In this document: positions 8,509 to 17,305 of the stretch, piece by piece | Numbering within the stretch: the first letter of the stretch is position 1 | Layout of the letters: each line of letters opens with the position of its first letter | Source: Nocardia ignorata NBRC 108230 | Lineage (GTDB): Bacteria; Actinomycetota; Actinomycetes; Mycobacteriales; Mycobacteriaceae | Length of the DNA: 64,000 nt | Direction of reading: 5' to 3' | Assembly (NCBI RefSeq): GCF_001612905.1 | Contig: NZ_BDBI01000020.1 | Span: 1-64,000, forward strand | Notes under the pieces: model-generated | The model's database searches: none | Seen by the model: the letters and a program-made list of their open reading frames with translations, nothing else | What the model was told of the DNA's origin: nothing | Position numbers and translations under genes: made by a program

Positions 8509-9533
8509 ACCGGTTCTCCGACGTGTGCCTCGCGGTGAACCGGGACGACCAGTTCCACTGTGGTGCCGGCGTCGTCGGATGCGGTGATCGTGAGCGTCGC
8601 GTCGACGAGCATGGCGCGTTCGCGCATCCCCCGGATTCCGGCGCCCTCGGTGACCACCCCACCACACCCGTTGTCGTGCACGCGAAGCACCACCGAGTCG
8701 TCGTGGCCGGCGAGTCGCAGGCTCACCTGGTCGGCGCCCGAGTGGCGCAGCACGTTGGTCAGGCTCTCCTGAGCGATGCGATAGCAGACGAGTTCGACCG
8801 CGGGGTCGAGCCTGCTGATCGACGGGTCGACCTCACGGTGCACGGAAATGCCCGCGCTGCGGGTGAACTCGTGGCACAGCGCGGTGACGGCACTGTGCAG
8901 CCCGAGGTCGTCGAGCACGTCGGGTCGCAATCGTGACGCGATACCGCGCACCTCGTCGAGACATCCGCGCACCGTTTCCTGGGCGTCGGTCACCTCGTCC
9001 CGCAATTCCTCCGGCGCGCGGTCCACGACCCGTTTCAGCCGCAACAACGCCACGGTCAGGCTCTGGCCGATCTCGTCGTGCAGTTCGCGGGCGATCCGCT
9101 GACGCTCACCTTCCTGTGCGGCGAGTGCCGTGGCTCCGGCCGCCGATCGCTCGGCCTCGAGCCGGTCGAGCATCGCGTTGAAGGTCTCGATCAGCCGGTG
9201 GAAGTCGCCACTGGCGCGCCGGTCGAAACGCACCGCGCGTCGTGGCGGGTCGACGCGGCGCATGGCCGTGACCAGTTCGTCCAGGGGCGCCAGGCTGGTG
9301 CGCAACGCCAGCGCGTTGGCGGTGAGGATCACCGCGAGGCCGATCACCAGCACCGGCACCTCTGTCAAGCGCAGCCGGGCCGACACGGTGGCGGGGGAGA
9401 GCGCGAGGATCAGCGTGCCGAGCGTGAACACCACACCGTTGAGCAGACAGATCCGCCAGAACAGCGCCGTCACCGGCGTGCGCTGCTCCCGTTCTGCTCG
9501 CACCCTCGCGAGACGCTTCATAGCTTCCAGCAT
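8505..9533 (-). CDS. HisKA_3-type sensor histidine kinase
   Basis: The roughly 342-residue membrane kinase has two transmembrane helices near the N-terminus with a short external loop, a HAMP-like linker, the HisKA_3 phospho-acceptor motif (RQRIARELHDEIGQSL, His about residue 153) and a HATPase domain with VHDNGCGG and GAGIRGMRERA. It pairs with the response regulator through an ATGA overlap. The start is uncertain: ATG 9533 (MLEAMKRL) or ATG 9521, the latter with GGAAG just upstream. The sensory part is small, so it may sense membrane state or an intramembrane cue. Confidence 0.88.
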   Translation of the reverse strand: MLEAMKRLARVRAEREQRTPVTALFWRICLLNGVVFTLGTLILALSPATVSARLRLTEVPVLVIGLAVILTANALALRTSLAPLDELVTAMRRVDPPRRAVRFDRRASGDFHRLIETFNAMLDRLEAERSAAGATALAAQEGERQRIARELHDEIGQSLTVALLRLKRVVDRAPEELRDEVTDAQETVRGCLDEVRGIASRLRPDVLDDLGLHSAVTALCHEFTRSAGISVHREVDPSISRLDPAVELVCYRIAQESLTNVLRHSGADQVSLRLAGHDDSVVLRVHDNGCGGVVTEGAGIRGMRERAMLVDATLTITASDDAGTTVELVVPVHREAHVGEPV

Positions 9534-9701
9534 GCTGACGAGCCCGGCCGCTGTCCATCGGGTGCGACACCCATCCGTGCCTGCGCACGACCGCCGGATC
9601 GGCACCGGAAATGGGTGCCCGCGCCGATGGTCGCCTGCCCGCGGGCGCACCAGACTCGAATCCGCACGCACTCGATCGTGTCAGGGGAAGGACCGCCCGG
9701 G

Positions 9702-9977
9702 ATGGATACCGACAGGACGACGATCCCCGGCACCGGGGTGCTGCACCATTTCCGCACCGGTCGCGGCATCGACTTCGCGCTGCTCACCGAGTCGTCCGGC
9801 GGGCGCAGGCTGCTCGTGTACGCCCCCGGCAGTGACGAGCCGAGCGTCGACCTCGCGCTCGAACCCGAGGAAGCCGACCACGTGGCCGAGCTGATGCACA
9901 CCAGTCCCCTCGCCGATCGGTTGACCAGGCTCGAGCAGCGGGTCGATCGGCTCGCCGGACAGCGGGCCGAGCCGTGA
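9702..9977 (+). CDS. Stand-alone KhtT N-terminal-domain protein
   Basis: The 91-residue protein (MDTDRTTIPGTGVLHHF...) resembles only the N-terminal domain of the two KhtT-like proteins at 5.6-6.6 kb. It shares the PGxGV opening, the charged strand-turn pattern and a helix at EADHVAELM, but the RCK_C half is missing. A short coiled-coil-like tail (RLTRLEQRVDRLAG) replaces it. The next gene overlaps it by GTGA and encodes a CBS ligand-binding protein, so sensing may be supplied in trans (inference). GGAAGG and GGG lie upstream of the ATG. Confidence 0.7.
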   Translation: MDTDRTTIPGTGVLHHFRTGRGIDFALLTESSGGRRLLVYAPGSDEPSVDLALEPEEADHVAELMHTSPLADRLTRLEQRVDRLAGQRAEP

Positions 9978-10465
9978 GCACCGTCGAATCACCCCGGAGC
10001 CGAGCCATGCGCGCACGCGATATCGCGATGAACCTGCCGACCGTTCGCATCACCGACCCGGTGGCCCGCGCGGTGCGGGTGATGGTCGTCAACCGTTTGC
10101 CCGGCCTGGTCGTGGTCGACGCCGAGGACCGACCGGTGGCCGTGCTGCCCGGCACCCAAGTGCTCCGCCTGGCGATCCCGGCGTCGTATCAGGACGACAC
10201 CACCCTGGTCCGCACGATCGACGAGGTGCACGCCGACCTGTTCTGGCAGGAACCAGGCAGCCTCACCGTCGGCGACTGCCTGGCCGACGGCGCCCCACGA
10301 CCGGCCACCGTCACCCCGGACGCCACCCTGCTCGAGATCGCGATCCTGATGGCGCGCAAGCACAGTCCGCTCATCGCGGTCGTGGACCGGGCCCGCACCC
10401 TGTGCGGGGCGATCACCCTCGAACGGTTGCTGACCAGTCTCGCCCTCGCCGGCCCCGGCGACTGA
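9974..10465 (+). CDS. CBS-domain pair protein
   Basis: The 163-residue protein consists of two CBS motifs (about 15-65 and 98-155: MRARDIAMNLPTVRITDPVARAV and LTVGDCLADGAPRPATVTPDATLLEIAILM). CBS pairs bind adenine nucleotides and gate transporters or enzymes. It starts with GTG 9974 inside the stop of the KhtT-N gene and lies 12 bp before the ArsB/SLC13 permease, so it probably regulates that permease. Confidence 0.88.
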   Translation: MSTVESPRSRAMRARDIAMNLPTVRITDPVARAVRVMVVNRLPGLVVVDAEDRPVAVLPGTQVLRLAIPASYQDDTTLVRTIDEVHADLFWQEPGSLTVGDCLADGAPRPATVTPDATLLEIAILMARKHSPLIAVVDRARTLCGAITLERLLTSLALAGPGD

Positions 10466-10477
10466 TCGGCGCCGACG

Positions 10478-11761
10478 ATGGCCGCCGTCCTCGCCGTGAC
10501 CATCTTCGTGGTGGCGTTCTTCTTCATCGCCACGGAGCGCGCCGACAAGGTCAAAACCGTGCTGATCGCCGCGGGACTGATGGCGGTGCTGGGACTGATC
10601 CCCGGTGAGAAGGTGTTCTTCTCCCCGCACGAGGGCATCGACTGGAACGTCATCTTCCTGCTGCTCGGCATGATGATCATCGTCGGCGTCGTCAAGCAGA
10701 CGGGGCTGTTCGACTACCTGGCGATCTGGTCGGCCAAGCGCTCGCGCGGCAATCCCTACCGGCTGATGGTGATGCTCATGCTGATCACCGCCGTGGCCTC
10801 ACCGTTCCTCGACAATGTCACCATCATCATGCTGGTCGCCCCGGTGACGCTGGTGGTGTGCCGCAGGCTCGGTATCAGCGCCCAGCCCTTCCTGATCGCG
10901 GAGGTGCTCGCCGCCAACATCGGTGGCGCGGCGACGCTGATCGGCGACCCACCCAATATCATCATCGCCAGCCGGGCGGGGTTGAGCTTCAACGACTTCC
11001 TGGTGCACATGGCCCCGATCGTGGTGCTGGTCTTCGCGCTGTTCGTGCTGTTCACGCGGGTGTTGTTCCGTTCGGCGCTGCGTACCGACCCGGACTCGGT
11101 GGAGGCCGTGCTCGCCCTGCGGGAGCGGCGCGCGATCCGTGACCCGAGACTGCTCGTGCGATCGCTGATCGTGCTGGCCGCGGTGGTGGCCGGGTTCTGC
11201 CTGCACAGCGTGGTGCACGTGGCGCCATCGGTGATCGCACTCGTGGGTGCGGGCGTGATGGTGCTGGTGTCCGGACTCGACATCGGGGACATCCTGCACG
11301 AAGTGGAATGGCCGACGCTGGTGTTCTTCATGGGCCTGTTCGTGATGGTCGCCGGCCTGGTGCACACCGGGGTGATCGCCGCGGTCGGCGCGGCGGCGAG
11401 CGCATGGGTCGGCGACGACTATTTCCTCGCCGCCACCGCACTCGTCTTCGGGTCCGCGCTGCTCGGTGCCTTCGTGGACAACATCCCGTATACCGCGACC
11501 ATGGCACCGGTCGTGGAGGGCATCGTGGCGGATGCCCCCGACCCCGAGACCGCGCGCTCGCTGTGGTGGGCGTTCGCGCTCGGCGCCGACTTCGGCGGCA
11601 ACGGCACGGCCGTCGCGGCCAGCGCCAATGTCGTCGCGCTCGGCATCGCCGCGCGGGCAGGCCAGCGAATCAGCTTCTGGCAGTTCACGAAATACGGCGC
11701 GGTCGTCACCGTGTTCAGCTGCGTCATCGCCTGGGCCTACGTCGGTGTGCGCTACTTCTGA
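10478..11761 (+). CDS. ArsB/NhaD-like SLC13-superfamily ion permease
   Basis: The 427-residue membrane protein has about 11-12 helices. It carries paired family motifs of the ion-transporter superfamily: SPFLDNVTIIMLVAPVT with AANIGGAATLIGDPPNI in the first half, and GAFVDNIPYTATMAPV with ALGADFGGNGTAVAASANVVALGIA in the second. Such proteins move arsenite, Na+/H+ or carboxylates; no arsenic genes are nearby, so cation/proton exchange is as likely. It is the third gene of the KhtT-N, CBS, permease operon. Its 3' end overlaps the converging hutG by 10 bp. Confidence 0.85.
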   Translation: MAAVLAVTIFVVAFFFIATERADKVKTVLIAAGLMAVLGLIPGEKVFFSPHEGIDWNVIFLLLGMMIIVGVVKQTGLFDYLAIWSAKRSRGNPYRLMVMLMLITAVASPFLDNVTIIMLVAPVTLVVCRRLGISAQPFLIAEVLAANIGGAATLIGDPPNIIIASRAGLSFNDFLVHMAPIVVLVFALFVLFTRVLFRSALRTDPDSVEAVLALRERRAIRDPRLLVRSLIVLAAVVAGFCLHSVVHVAPSVIALVGAGVMVLVSGLDIGDILHEVEWPTLVFFMGLFVMVAGLVHTGVIAAVGAAASAWVGDDYFLAATALVFGSALLGAFVDNIPYTATMAPVVEGIVADAPDPETARSLWWAFALGADFGGNGTAVAASANVVALGIAARAGQRISFWQFTKYGAVVTVFSCVIAWAYVGVRYF

Positions 11762-12663
11762 AAGACGCGCCGGGTGACGAGGCGGTGCAGGAGTCGGGCG
11801 GCGGTGCGGGCGGTGCGGTTGTCGATATCCAGCCCCGGGTTGAGTTCGGCGACGTCGGCGACCACGAGCTTGCCGCTCGCGGCGACCTGGTCGCAGACGG
11901 CCTGCACGATCGGCAGCGCGACACCGAATGCGGCGGGCGCGCTGACACCCGGCGCGACCGCGGCGGGCAGGACGTCGAGATCGATCGTGAGATACAGCAG
12001 GTCGATGTCGGCGAGAAAGTCCGCGACGAAGGTTTCGGCACGCTCGGCGGTGCAGTCGTCGTCGAGCAGATAGCGCACGCCGAACCGATCGGCGGTGTCG
12101 AACAGGATCGTCGTGTTGGCCGGCTGGCTGATCCCGAGCACCGCGTACCGCACGTCGGCGCCGGATTCGAGGATCTGCCGGAACGGGGTTCCCGAGCTGG
12201 GTACCTGGTCCGAACGCAGATCGAAATGCGCGTCCAGATTCAGGATTCCGATGATGGCGCCACTGGCGCACTCGGCACCTGCCAGGCCGAGGTAGGTGCC
12301 GAAGGCGACCTCGTGGCCGCCCCCGAGCACGATCGGGAAGGCACCCGCGTCCAGCAGCGCGGTCACGGTGTCGCCGATCCTGCGCTGGCCGTCCTCGAGC
12401 CGCTGATCGGTGACCGCGATCGTGCCCGCGTCGAACGCGCGCACCGGGGCAGGCAGTGCCATCGGCGAGAGCGCGCGGCGCAGGGCGTCGGGCCCGTCGG
12501 CGGCGCCCGGCCGTCCCTTGTTGCGGCGCACGCCTTCGTCACTGGCGAAGCCGACGAACACGCAGGCGCCGGGGTCGACGCCGGGTTCATAGGGTGCGAC
12601 GGCCTGATGCCAGCGCAGATGCTCGGGTGACGTGCCGTCGACGCGGCCGGTCCAGGACTTCAT
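11752..12663 (-). CDS. hutG: Formimidoylglutamase (ureohydrolase family)
   Basis: The 303-residue enzyme hydrolyses N-formimidoyl-L-glutamate to glutamate and formamide, the last step of the short histidine route. The binuclear Mn site is visible in GGGHEVAFG, NLDAHFDLRS and TIDLDVLPAAVAPGVSAPAA. The start is ATG 12663 (MKSWTGRVDG) with GAGGTG upstream; the longer open frame is not protein-like. It lies 10 bp downstream of hutI and is co-transcribed with it from an operator-covered promoter. Confidence 0.92.
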   Translation of the reverse strand: MKSWTGRVDGTSPEHLRWHQAVAPYEPGVDPGACVFVGFASDEGVRRNKGRPGAADGPDALRRALSPMALPAPVRAFDAGTIAVTDQRLEDGQRRIGDTVTALLDAGAFPIVLGGGHEVAFGTYLGLAGAECASGAIIGILNLDAHFDLRSDQVPSSGTPFRQILESGADVRYAVLGISQPANTTILFDTADRFGVRYLLDDDCTAERAETFVADFLADIDLLYLTIDLDVLPAAVAPGVSAPAAFGVALPIVQAVCDQVAASGKLVVADVAELNPGLDIDNRTARTAARLLHRLVTRRVFQK

Positions 12664-12673
12664 AGGGGACACC

Positions 12674-13846
12674 TCAGTTCGATGCGAGCACGCCGCCGCG
12701 CCACACCTGGCGCACGAGCGGAACGCCGGGACGGTAGGCCAGATGCAGATGTGACGGCGCGTCCAACGCGACGGCGTCGGCCCGCATGCCGGGGGAGAGG
12801 GCGCCGATATCGCCGCGCCGCAACGCTTTCGCCCCACCCGCCGTCGCCGCCCAGACCGCCTCGTCCGGTGTCATGCGCAGCTCACGCACGGCCAGGGCGA
12901 TACAGAACGGCAGGCTGGTGGTGTAGCTCGTGCCCGGGTTGCAGTCGGCGCCGAGGGCAACGGTGACCCCGGCGTCGAGCAGCGCACGCGCATCGGGATA
13001 GCTGTTGCGCGTGCAGAAGTCGGCGCTGGGCAGCAGCGTCGCCACGGTGTCGCTGTTCGCGAGCGCATCGATATCGGCGGCGCTGACATGGGCGACGTGA
13101 TCGACCGACGCGGCCCCCAGTTCGACGGCGAGCTGCACGCCCGGCCCCTGGTGCAGCTGATTGCCGTGCACGCGCGGCACCAGCCCGTGCGCGATGCCCG
13201 CACTGAGGACGGCATGCGACTGGTCCCGGTCGAAGGCGCCCTGCTCGCAGAACACGTCGATCCACCGGGCCTCGGGCGCGCAACGCGGAATCATCTCCGC
13301 ACACACCATGGTCACGTAATCGTCCGCGCACCCGGCGTATTCGGGCGGCGGAACGTGCGCGGCAAGCAAGGTCACCTCGTCGGTGTGGCGGCCCGCGATG
13401 CGCACGCTGCGCCATTCGTCGTCCACGGTCTGGCCGTAACCGCTCTTGATCTCGACCGTGGTGCTGCCTGCCCGCAGCGACTCGGCGAGCAGCCGCCGCA
13501 CGGTCGCGTCGAGTTGCTCGTCGGTCGCCGCGCGCGTCGCCGCGATCGTCGTGCGGATGCCACCCGCGCCGTAGGGGCGGCCGGACATGCGCGCGGCGAA
13601 CTCGTCGGCGCGGTCACCGGCGAAGACCAGATGCGAATGCGACTCGACGAAACCGGGCAGCACCGCGCGACCGTCGAGGTCGACCGCCTGATCGGCGGCG
13701 GGTGCGTCGGCGCTGTCACCCACCCATACCACCTGCGCGTCGTCGAAGACGACGGCCGCGTCGCGTCGCAGCCCGAGCGGGCCGTTCCCGAGAGCCGGGT
13801 CGTTGGTGACGAGGGTGCCGATATCGCGCAGCACGGTGGTTGGCAC
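12674..13846 (-). CDS. hutI: Imidazolonepropionase
   Basis: The 390-residue amidohydrolase opens the imidazolone ring to give N-formimidoyl-glutamate. Metal-binding and substrate residues are seen in SHSHLVFAG, the VEIKSGYG segment, HGNQLHQGPGVQ and LGADCNPGTS. The GTG start at 13846 has a strong AGGAGG at the right distance. It is the first gene of hutI-hutG and is divergent from the permease-hutH pair. Its promoter (13893-13922) lies across a HutC-type operator. Confidence 0.95.
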   Translation of the reverse strand: MPTTVLRDIGTLVTNDPALGNGPLGLRRDAAVVFDDAQVVWVGDSADAPAADQAVDLDGRAVLPGFVESHSHLVFAGDRADEFAARMSGRPYGAGGIRTTIAATRAATDEQLDATVRRLLAESLRAGSTTVEIKSGYGQTVDDEWRSVRIAGRHTDEVTLLAAHVPPPEYAGCADDYVTMVCAEMIPRCAPEARWIDVFCEQGAFDRDQSHAVLSAGIAHGLVPRVHGNQLHQGPGVQLAVELGAASVDHVAHVSAADIDALANSDTVATLLPSADFCTRNSYPDARALLDAGVTVALGADCNPGTSYTTSLPFCIALAVRELRMTPDEAVWAATAGGAKALRRGDIGALSPGMRADAVALDAPSHLHLAYRPGVPLVRQVWRGGVLASN

Positions 13847-13892
13847 GGGTTGTCCTCCTGGCGGCGGGCTGTGCGATGGATCACGCCAGCTA

Positions 13893-13922
13893 TGTATATG
13901 CCTGTCTATACAGGATAGTCAA
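13893..13922 (-). promoter_or_regulatory. hutI promoter with HutC-type operator (site 1)
   Basis: On the minus strand a -35 box TTGACT (13922-13917) and a -10 box TATACA (13898-13893) are 18 bases apart. A 20-bp operator of form TGTATA-N8-TATACA (13893-13912) covers the spacer and the -10. The same element recurs inverted at 13962-13981 and with small changes at 19037-19056. Confidence 0.75.
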
Positions 13923-13951
13923 GCGCTACGGTGCCAGAGGGTAACTGGACA

Positions 13952-13981
13952 TTGACACGGCTGTATAGACAGGCATATACA
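13952..13981 (+). promoter_or_regulatory. Permease-hutH promoter with HutC-type operator (site 2)
   Basis: TTGACA (13952-13957) and TATACA (13976-13981) are 18 bases apart. The operator at 13962-13981 is the exact reverse complement of site 1. The conserved 22-bp arms are 47 bp apart, so two repressor dimers could shut both divergent promoters. Confidence 0.75.
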
Positions 13982-14068
13982 TGTAGGGGTCGTTGTGACC
14001 GGCCCCACAGGCGAAGAGACCGGGCATCACCGGCGACCCTGCGCCCTTTCCGATCCCGGGAGAATGGT

Positions 14069-15466
14069 TTGAACAAGCCCGCCGCCGCGCTCACCCGCGG
14101 CCTCACCGCCCGCCATATCCGTTTCATCGCGCTCGGTTCGGCCATCGGCACCGGCCTGTTCTACGGGTCCGCCGAGGCGATCCACCGGGCAGGTCCCTCG
14201 GTGCTGCTGGCGTACCTGATCGGCGGCGCCGCCGTGTTCCTCGTGCTGCGGGCGCTGGGCGAGATGGCGGTGAGCAATCCGGTCGCGGGCTCGTTCGGTG
14301 AGTACGCCAGCCAGCACCTCGGCCCGCTCGCGGGCTTCTTCACCGGCTGGACCTACACCTTCGAAATGCTCATCGTGTGTCTGGCCGACGTCACCGCGTT
14401 CGGTGTGTACATGGGGTTCTGGTACCCGGACGTGCCACGCTGGGTCTGGGTGCTCTCGGTCATCTTCTTCATCGGCGCGATCAATCTGCTCAGCGTGAAG
14501 GTCTTCGGTGAGGTGGAATTCTGGTTCAGCCTGGTCAAGATCGTGGCCATCGTGGCGATGATCGCCGGCGGTATCGCCGTGCTGATCTTCGGCTTCGGCC
14601 TCCACGACACCAGCGCGGGCGTGCAGAACCTGTGGGCCGACGGCGGCTTCTTCGCCACCGGAATCGGCGGCTTCATCGCCTGCTTCGCCATCGTGATGTT
14701 CGCCTTCGGCGGTACCGAGATCATCGGTATCACCGCGGGCGAGGCCGAGAACCCGCAGCGCACCATCCCGCGCGCGATCAACACCGTGCCCGTGCGCATC
14801 ATCGTGTTCTACGTGCTCACCCTCGCGGTGATCATGGCGATCGACTCCTGGCGCACCATCGGCGACGAGGGCAGCCCGTTCGTGCAGATCTTCCAGAGCC
14901 TGGGCCTCGGGCCCGCCGCGGCGGTGCTCAACGTCGTGGTCATCACGGCCGCGCTGTCGGCGGTCAACAGCGACATCTTCGGTGCGGGCCGGATGATGTA
15001 CGGCATGGCCCAGCGCGGCCAGGCGCCCGCGGCGATGAAGCGGGTCTCGCGCAACGGGGTGCCGTGGATGACGGTGGTCATCATGACCGTCACCCTGCTG
15101 GTGGGCGTACTGCTGAACTACCTGATCCCCGACAGGGTGTTCCTGGTGATCGCCTCGATCGCCACCTTCGCCACCATCTTCGTCTGGCTGATGATCCTGC
15201 TCGCGCACCTGCGCTCGCGGCGCGGCATGAGCCCCGAACAGGTCGCCGCACTGAAGTTCCCGGTGCCGCTGTGGCCCTACGGCCAGCTGATCACCATCGC
15301 GTTCCTGGTGTTCGTGATCGGGGTCATCGCCTTCGACGCCGACAGTCGGGTGGCCCTGGTGGTCGGTGTGGTGTGGCTCGCGCTGCTCGGTATCGCCTAC
15401 CGCCTGTGGGTCCGGCCCGCGACCGCCGAACCCGAGCCGGTCGCCGTACCGGCCGACGTCGCCTGA
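14069..15466 (+). CDS. hutT: APC-family amino acid permease, probable histidine/urocanate transporter
   Basis: The 465-residue membrane protein has 12 predicted helices of the amino acid/polyamine/organocation family (HIRFIALGSAIGTGLFYGSAE at helix 1, FAFGGTEIIGITAGEAENP in helix 6, and AALSAVNSDIFGAGRMMYGMA). The substrate is inferred from its position upstream of hutH and under the shared operator. Start choice: TTG 14069 with GGGAGA five bases upstream. An ATG at 14064 runs into a stop at once, and starts further upstream would lie before or within the promoter. It ends 41 bp before hutH. Confidence 0.85.
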   Translation: MNKPAAALTRGLTARHIRFIALGSAIGTGLFYGSAEAIHRAGPSVLLAYLIGGAAVFLVLRALGEMAVSNPVAGSFGEYASQHLGPLAGFFTGWTYTFEMLIVCLADVTAFGVYMGFWYPDVPRWVWVLSVIFFIGAINLLSVKVFGEVEFWFSLVKIVAIVAMIAGGIAVLIFGFGLHDTSAGVQNLWADGGFFATGIGGFIACFAIVMFAFGGTEIIGITAGEAENPQRTIPRAINTVPVRIIVFYVLTLAVIMAIDSWRTIGDEGSPFVQIFQSLGLGPAAAVLNVVVITAALSAVNSDIFGAGRMMYGMAQRGQAPAAMKRVSRNGVPWMTVVIMTVTLLVGVLLNYLIPDRVFLVIASIATFATIFVWLMILLAHLRSRRGMSPEQVAALKFPVPLWPYGQLITIAFLVFVIGVIAFDADSRVALVVGVVWLALLGIAYRLWVRPATAEPEPVAVPADVA

Positions 15467-15507
15467 AGTTGCTTGTCCTGCACGCTTATTCGGAATGGAG
15501 AAATATC

Positions 15508-17076
15508 GTGGGTATCGACTCGAACCGGTCGGTCACGCTGGAACCGGTCGTCGTCGGCACCGGTCCGGTGTCACCCGCCGAGGTGGTGCGGGTGGCACGG
15601 GAGGGTGCCGCGGTGCGGCTGGCCGAGGAAGCGCTGGCCGCCATGGGCGAAAGCCGCGAGCGCATCGAGGCGCTGGCCGCCGACCCGCGACCGGTGTACG
15701 GGGTCTCGACCGGGTTCGGCGCGCTCGCCGTGCGCCACATCCCGCGTGAGTCGCGTAAGCAATTGCAGCGCAGCCTCATCCGCTCGCATGCCGCCGGATC
15801 GGGGGCCGAGGTGGAGCGGGAGGTGGTGCGCGCCCTCATGCTGCTCCGCCTCTCGACGCTGGCCACCGGCCGCACCGGCGTGCGACCGGTGGTCGCCGAG
15901 ACCTACGCCGCGCTGCTGTCGGCGGGCATCACCCCGGTGGTCCACGAATACGGCAGCCTCGGCTGCTCCGGTGATCTCGCACCGTTGGCGCACGTGGCTC
16001 TCGCCGTCATCGGGGAGGGCACGGTCCGCGACGCGAGCGGCACCGCGATGCCCGCCGCTCAGGCACTCGCCGCCGCCGGGATCGCACCGGTGGAGCTGGC
16101 GGAGAAGGAGGGGCTCGCTCTCATCAACGGCACCGACGGCATGCTCGGCATGCTGCTGCTCGCCTGTCACGATCTGCGCGCGCTGCTGCGGCTGGCCGAT
16201 GTCACCGCCGCCATGAGCGTCGAGGGCCTGCTCGGTACCGACAAGGTGTTCGCCGCCGACCTGCAGGCGCTGCGCCCGCAACCGGGCCAGGCGGTCGCCG
16301 CCGCGAACATGACCCGGCTGCTGGCCGATTCGGCGATCGTGGCCAGTCATGCCACCCCCGACTGCACCGTGGTGCAGGACGCCTACTCGCTGCGCTGCGC
16401 ACCGCAGGTAGCCGGTGGCGCCCGCGACACCCTCGCCCACGCCGAGCGGGTCGCGGGGTACGAACTGGCCAGCGCCGTCGACAATCCGGTGGTCACCCTG
16501 GACGGCCGCGTCGAGTCCAACGGCAACTTCCACGGCGCCCCGGTGGCGTACGTGCTGGACTTCCTCGCCATCGTCGTCGCCGACGTGGCCAGCATCAGCG
16601 AGCGCCGCACCGACCGTTTCCTCGACAAGGCGCGCAACCACGGGCTGCCGCCGTTCCTCGCCGACGACCCCGGTGTCGACAGCGGCCACATGATCGCGCA
16701 GTACACCCAGGCCGCGCTCGTCTCCGAGCTCAAGCGCCTCGCCGCGCCCGCATCGGTGGACTCGATCCCGTCCTCGGCCATGCAGGAGGACCATGTGTCC
16801 ATGGGCTGGTCGGCCGCCCGCAAACTGCGCCGCGCCATCGACGGCCTCACCCGTGTACTGGCCATCGAGGCGCTCACCGCGGCCCGCGCCCTCGACCTGC
16901 GTGCGCCGCTCACATCGTCACCCGCCACGGCAGCGGTCCGCGATGCCCTGCGGACCCTCGTCCCAGGTCCCGGCCCCGACCGTCACCTCGCGCCCGAAAT
17001 CGAGGCGGCGGTGAATCTGGCCGCGTCGGGCGCGCTGCTGGAGGCCGCGGAATCCGTTGTCGGCCCGCTGGATTGA
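15508..17076 (+). CDS. hutH: Histidine ammonia-lyase
   Basis: The 522-residue enzyme converts L-histidine to urocanate and ammonia using an MIO group formed by self-cyclisation. The MIO tripeptide here is Cys153-Ser154-Gly155 (GSLGCSGDLAPLAH) rather than the more familiar Ala-Ser-Gly. Other family landmarks are VYGVSTGFG, INGTDGM, QDAYSLRCAPQV, ESNGNFHG and SSAMQEDHVSMG. The start is GTG 15508 with TGGAG seven bases before it. It is the second gene of the permease-hutH unit, and a strong hairpin follows its stop. Confidence 0.95.
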   Translation: MGIDSNRSVTLEPVVVGTGPVSPAEVVRVAREGAAVRLAEEALAAMGESRERIEALAADPRPVYGVSTGFGALAVRHIPRESRKQLQRSLIRSHAAGSGAEVEREVVRALMLLRLSTLATGRTGVRPVVAETYAALLSAGITPVVHEYGSLGCSGDLAPLAHVALAVIGEGTVRDASGTAMPAAQALAAAGIAPVELAEKEGLALINGTDGMLGMLLLACHDLRALLRLADVTAAMSVEGLLGTDKVFAADLQALRPQPGQAVAAANMTRLLADSAIVASHATPDCTVVQDAYSLRCAPQVAGGARDTLAHAERVAGYELASAVDNPVVTLDGRVESNGNFHGAPVAYVLDFLAIVVADVASISERRTDRFLDKARNHGLPPFLADDPGVDSGHMIAQYTQAALVSELKRLAAPASVDSIPSSAMQEDHVSMGWSAARKLRRAIDGLTRVLAIEALTAARALDLRAPLTSSPATAAVRDALRTLVPGPGPDRHLAPEIEAAVNLAASGALLEAAESVVGPLD

Positions 17077-17110
17077 CCCGGCGGTGCCGACCGCGTCGCT
17101 GTAACCGACT

Positions 17111-17146
17111 CGGCCCCAGGTGGTTCCCACCACCTGGGGCCGTTTT
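17111..17146 (+). terminator. Rho-independent terminator after hutH
   Basis: A perfect 14-bp stem (17111-17124 with 17129-17142) and a TCCC loop are followed by TTTT, 34 bp after the hutH stop. Confidence 0.9.
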
Positions 17147-17260
17147 GTCGTGGATTCCGGGCTCCGCGTGGTGAAAGCGGCCGGCGCGTCTTGGGGGCTG
17201 TAAGGCCGCGACTCACGCAGGTGATTCCGGACATCCGCCGCGTAGTTACCCGTGACACGA

Positions 17261-17295
17261 TTCGGCGCCGGGTGCGTTTCACACCCGGCGCCGAA
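17261..17295 (-). terminator. Hairpin terminator after hutU
   Basis: A perfect 14-bp stem (17261-17274 with 17282-17295, core TTCGGCGCCGGGTG) and a 7-base loop end 10 bp beyond the hutU stop. There is no T-run, as is common in high-GC actinomycetes. Confidence 0.75.
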
Positions 17296-17305
17296 GTATG
17301 CGATA

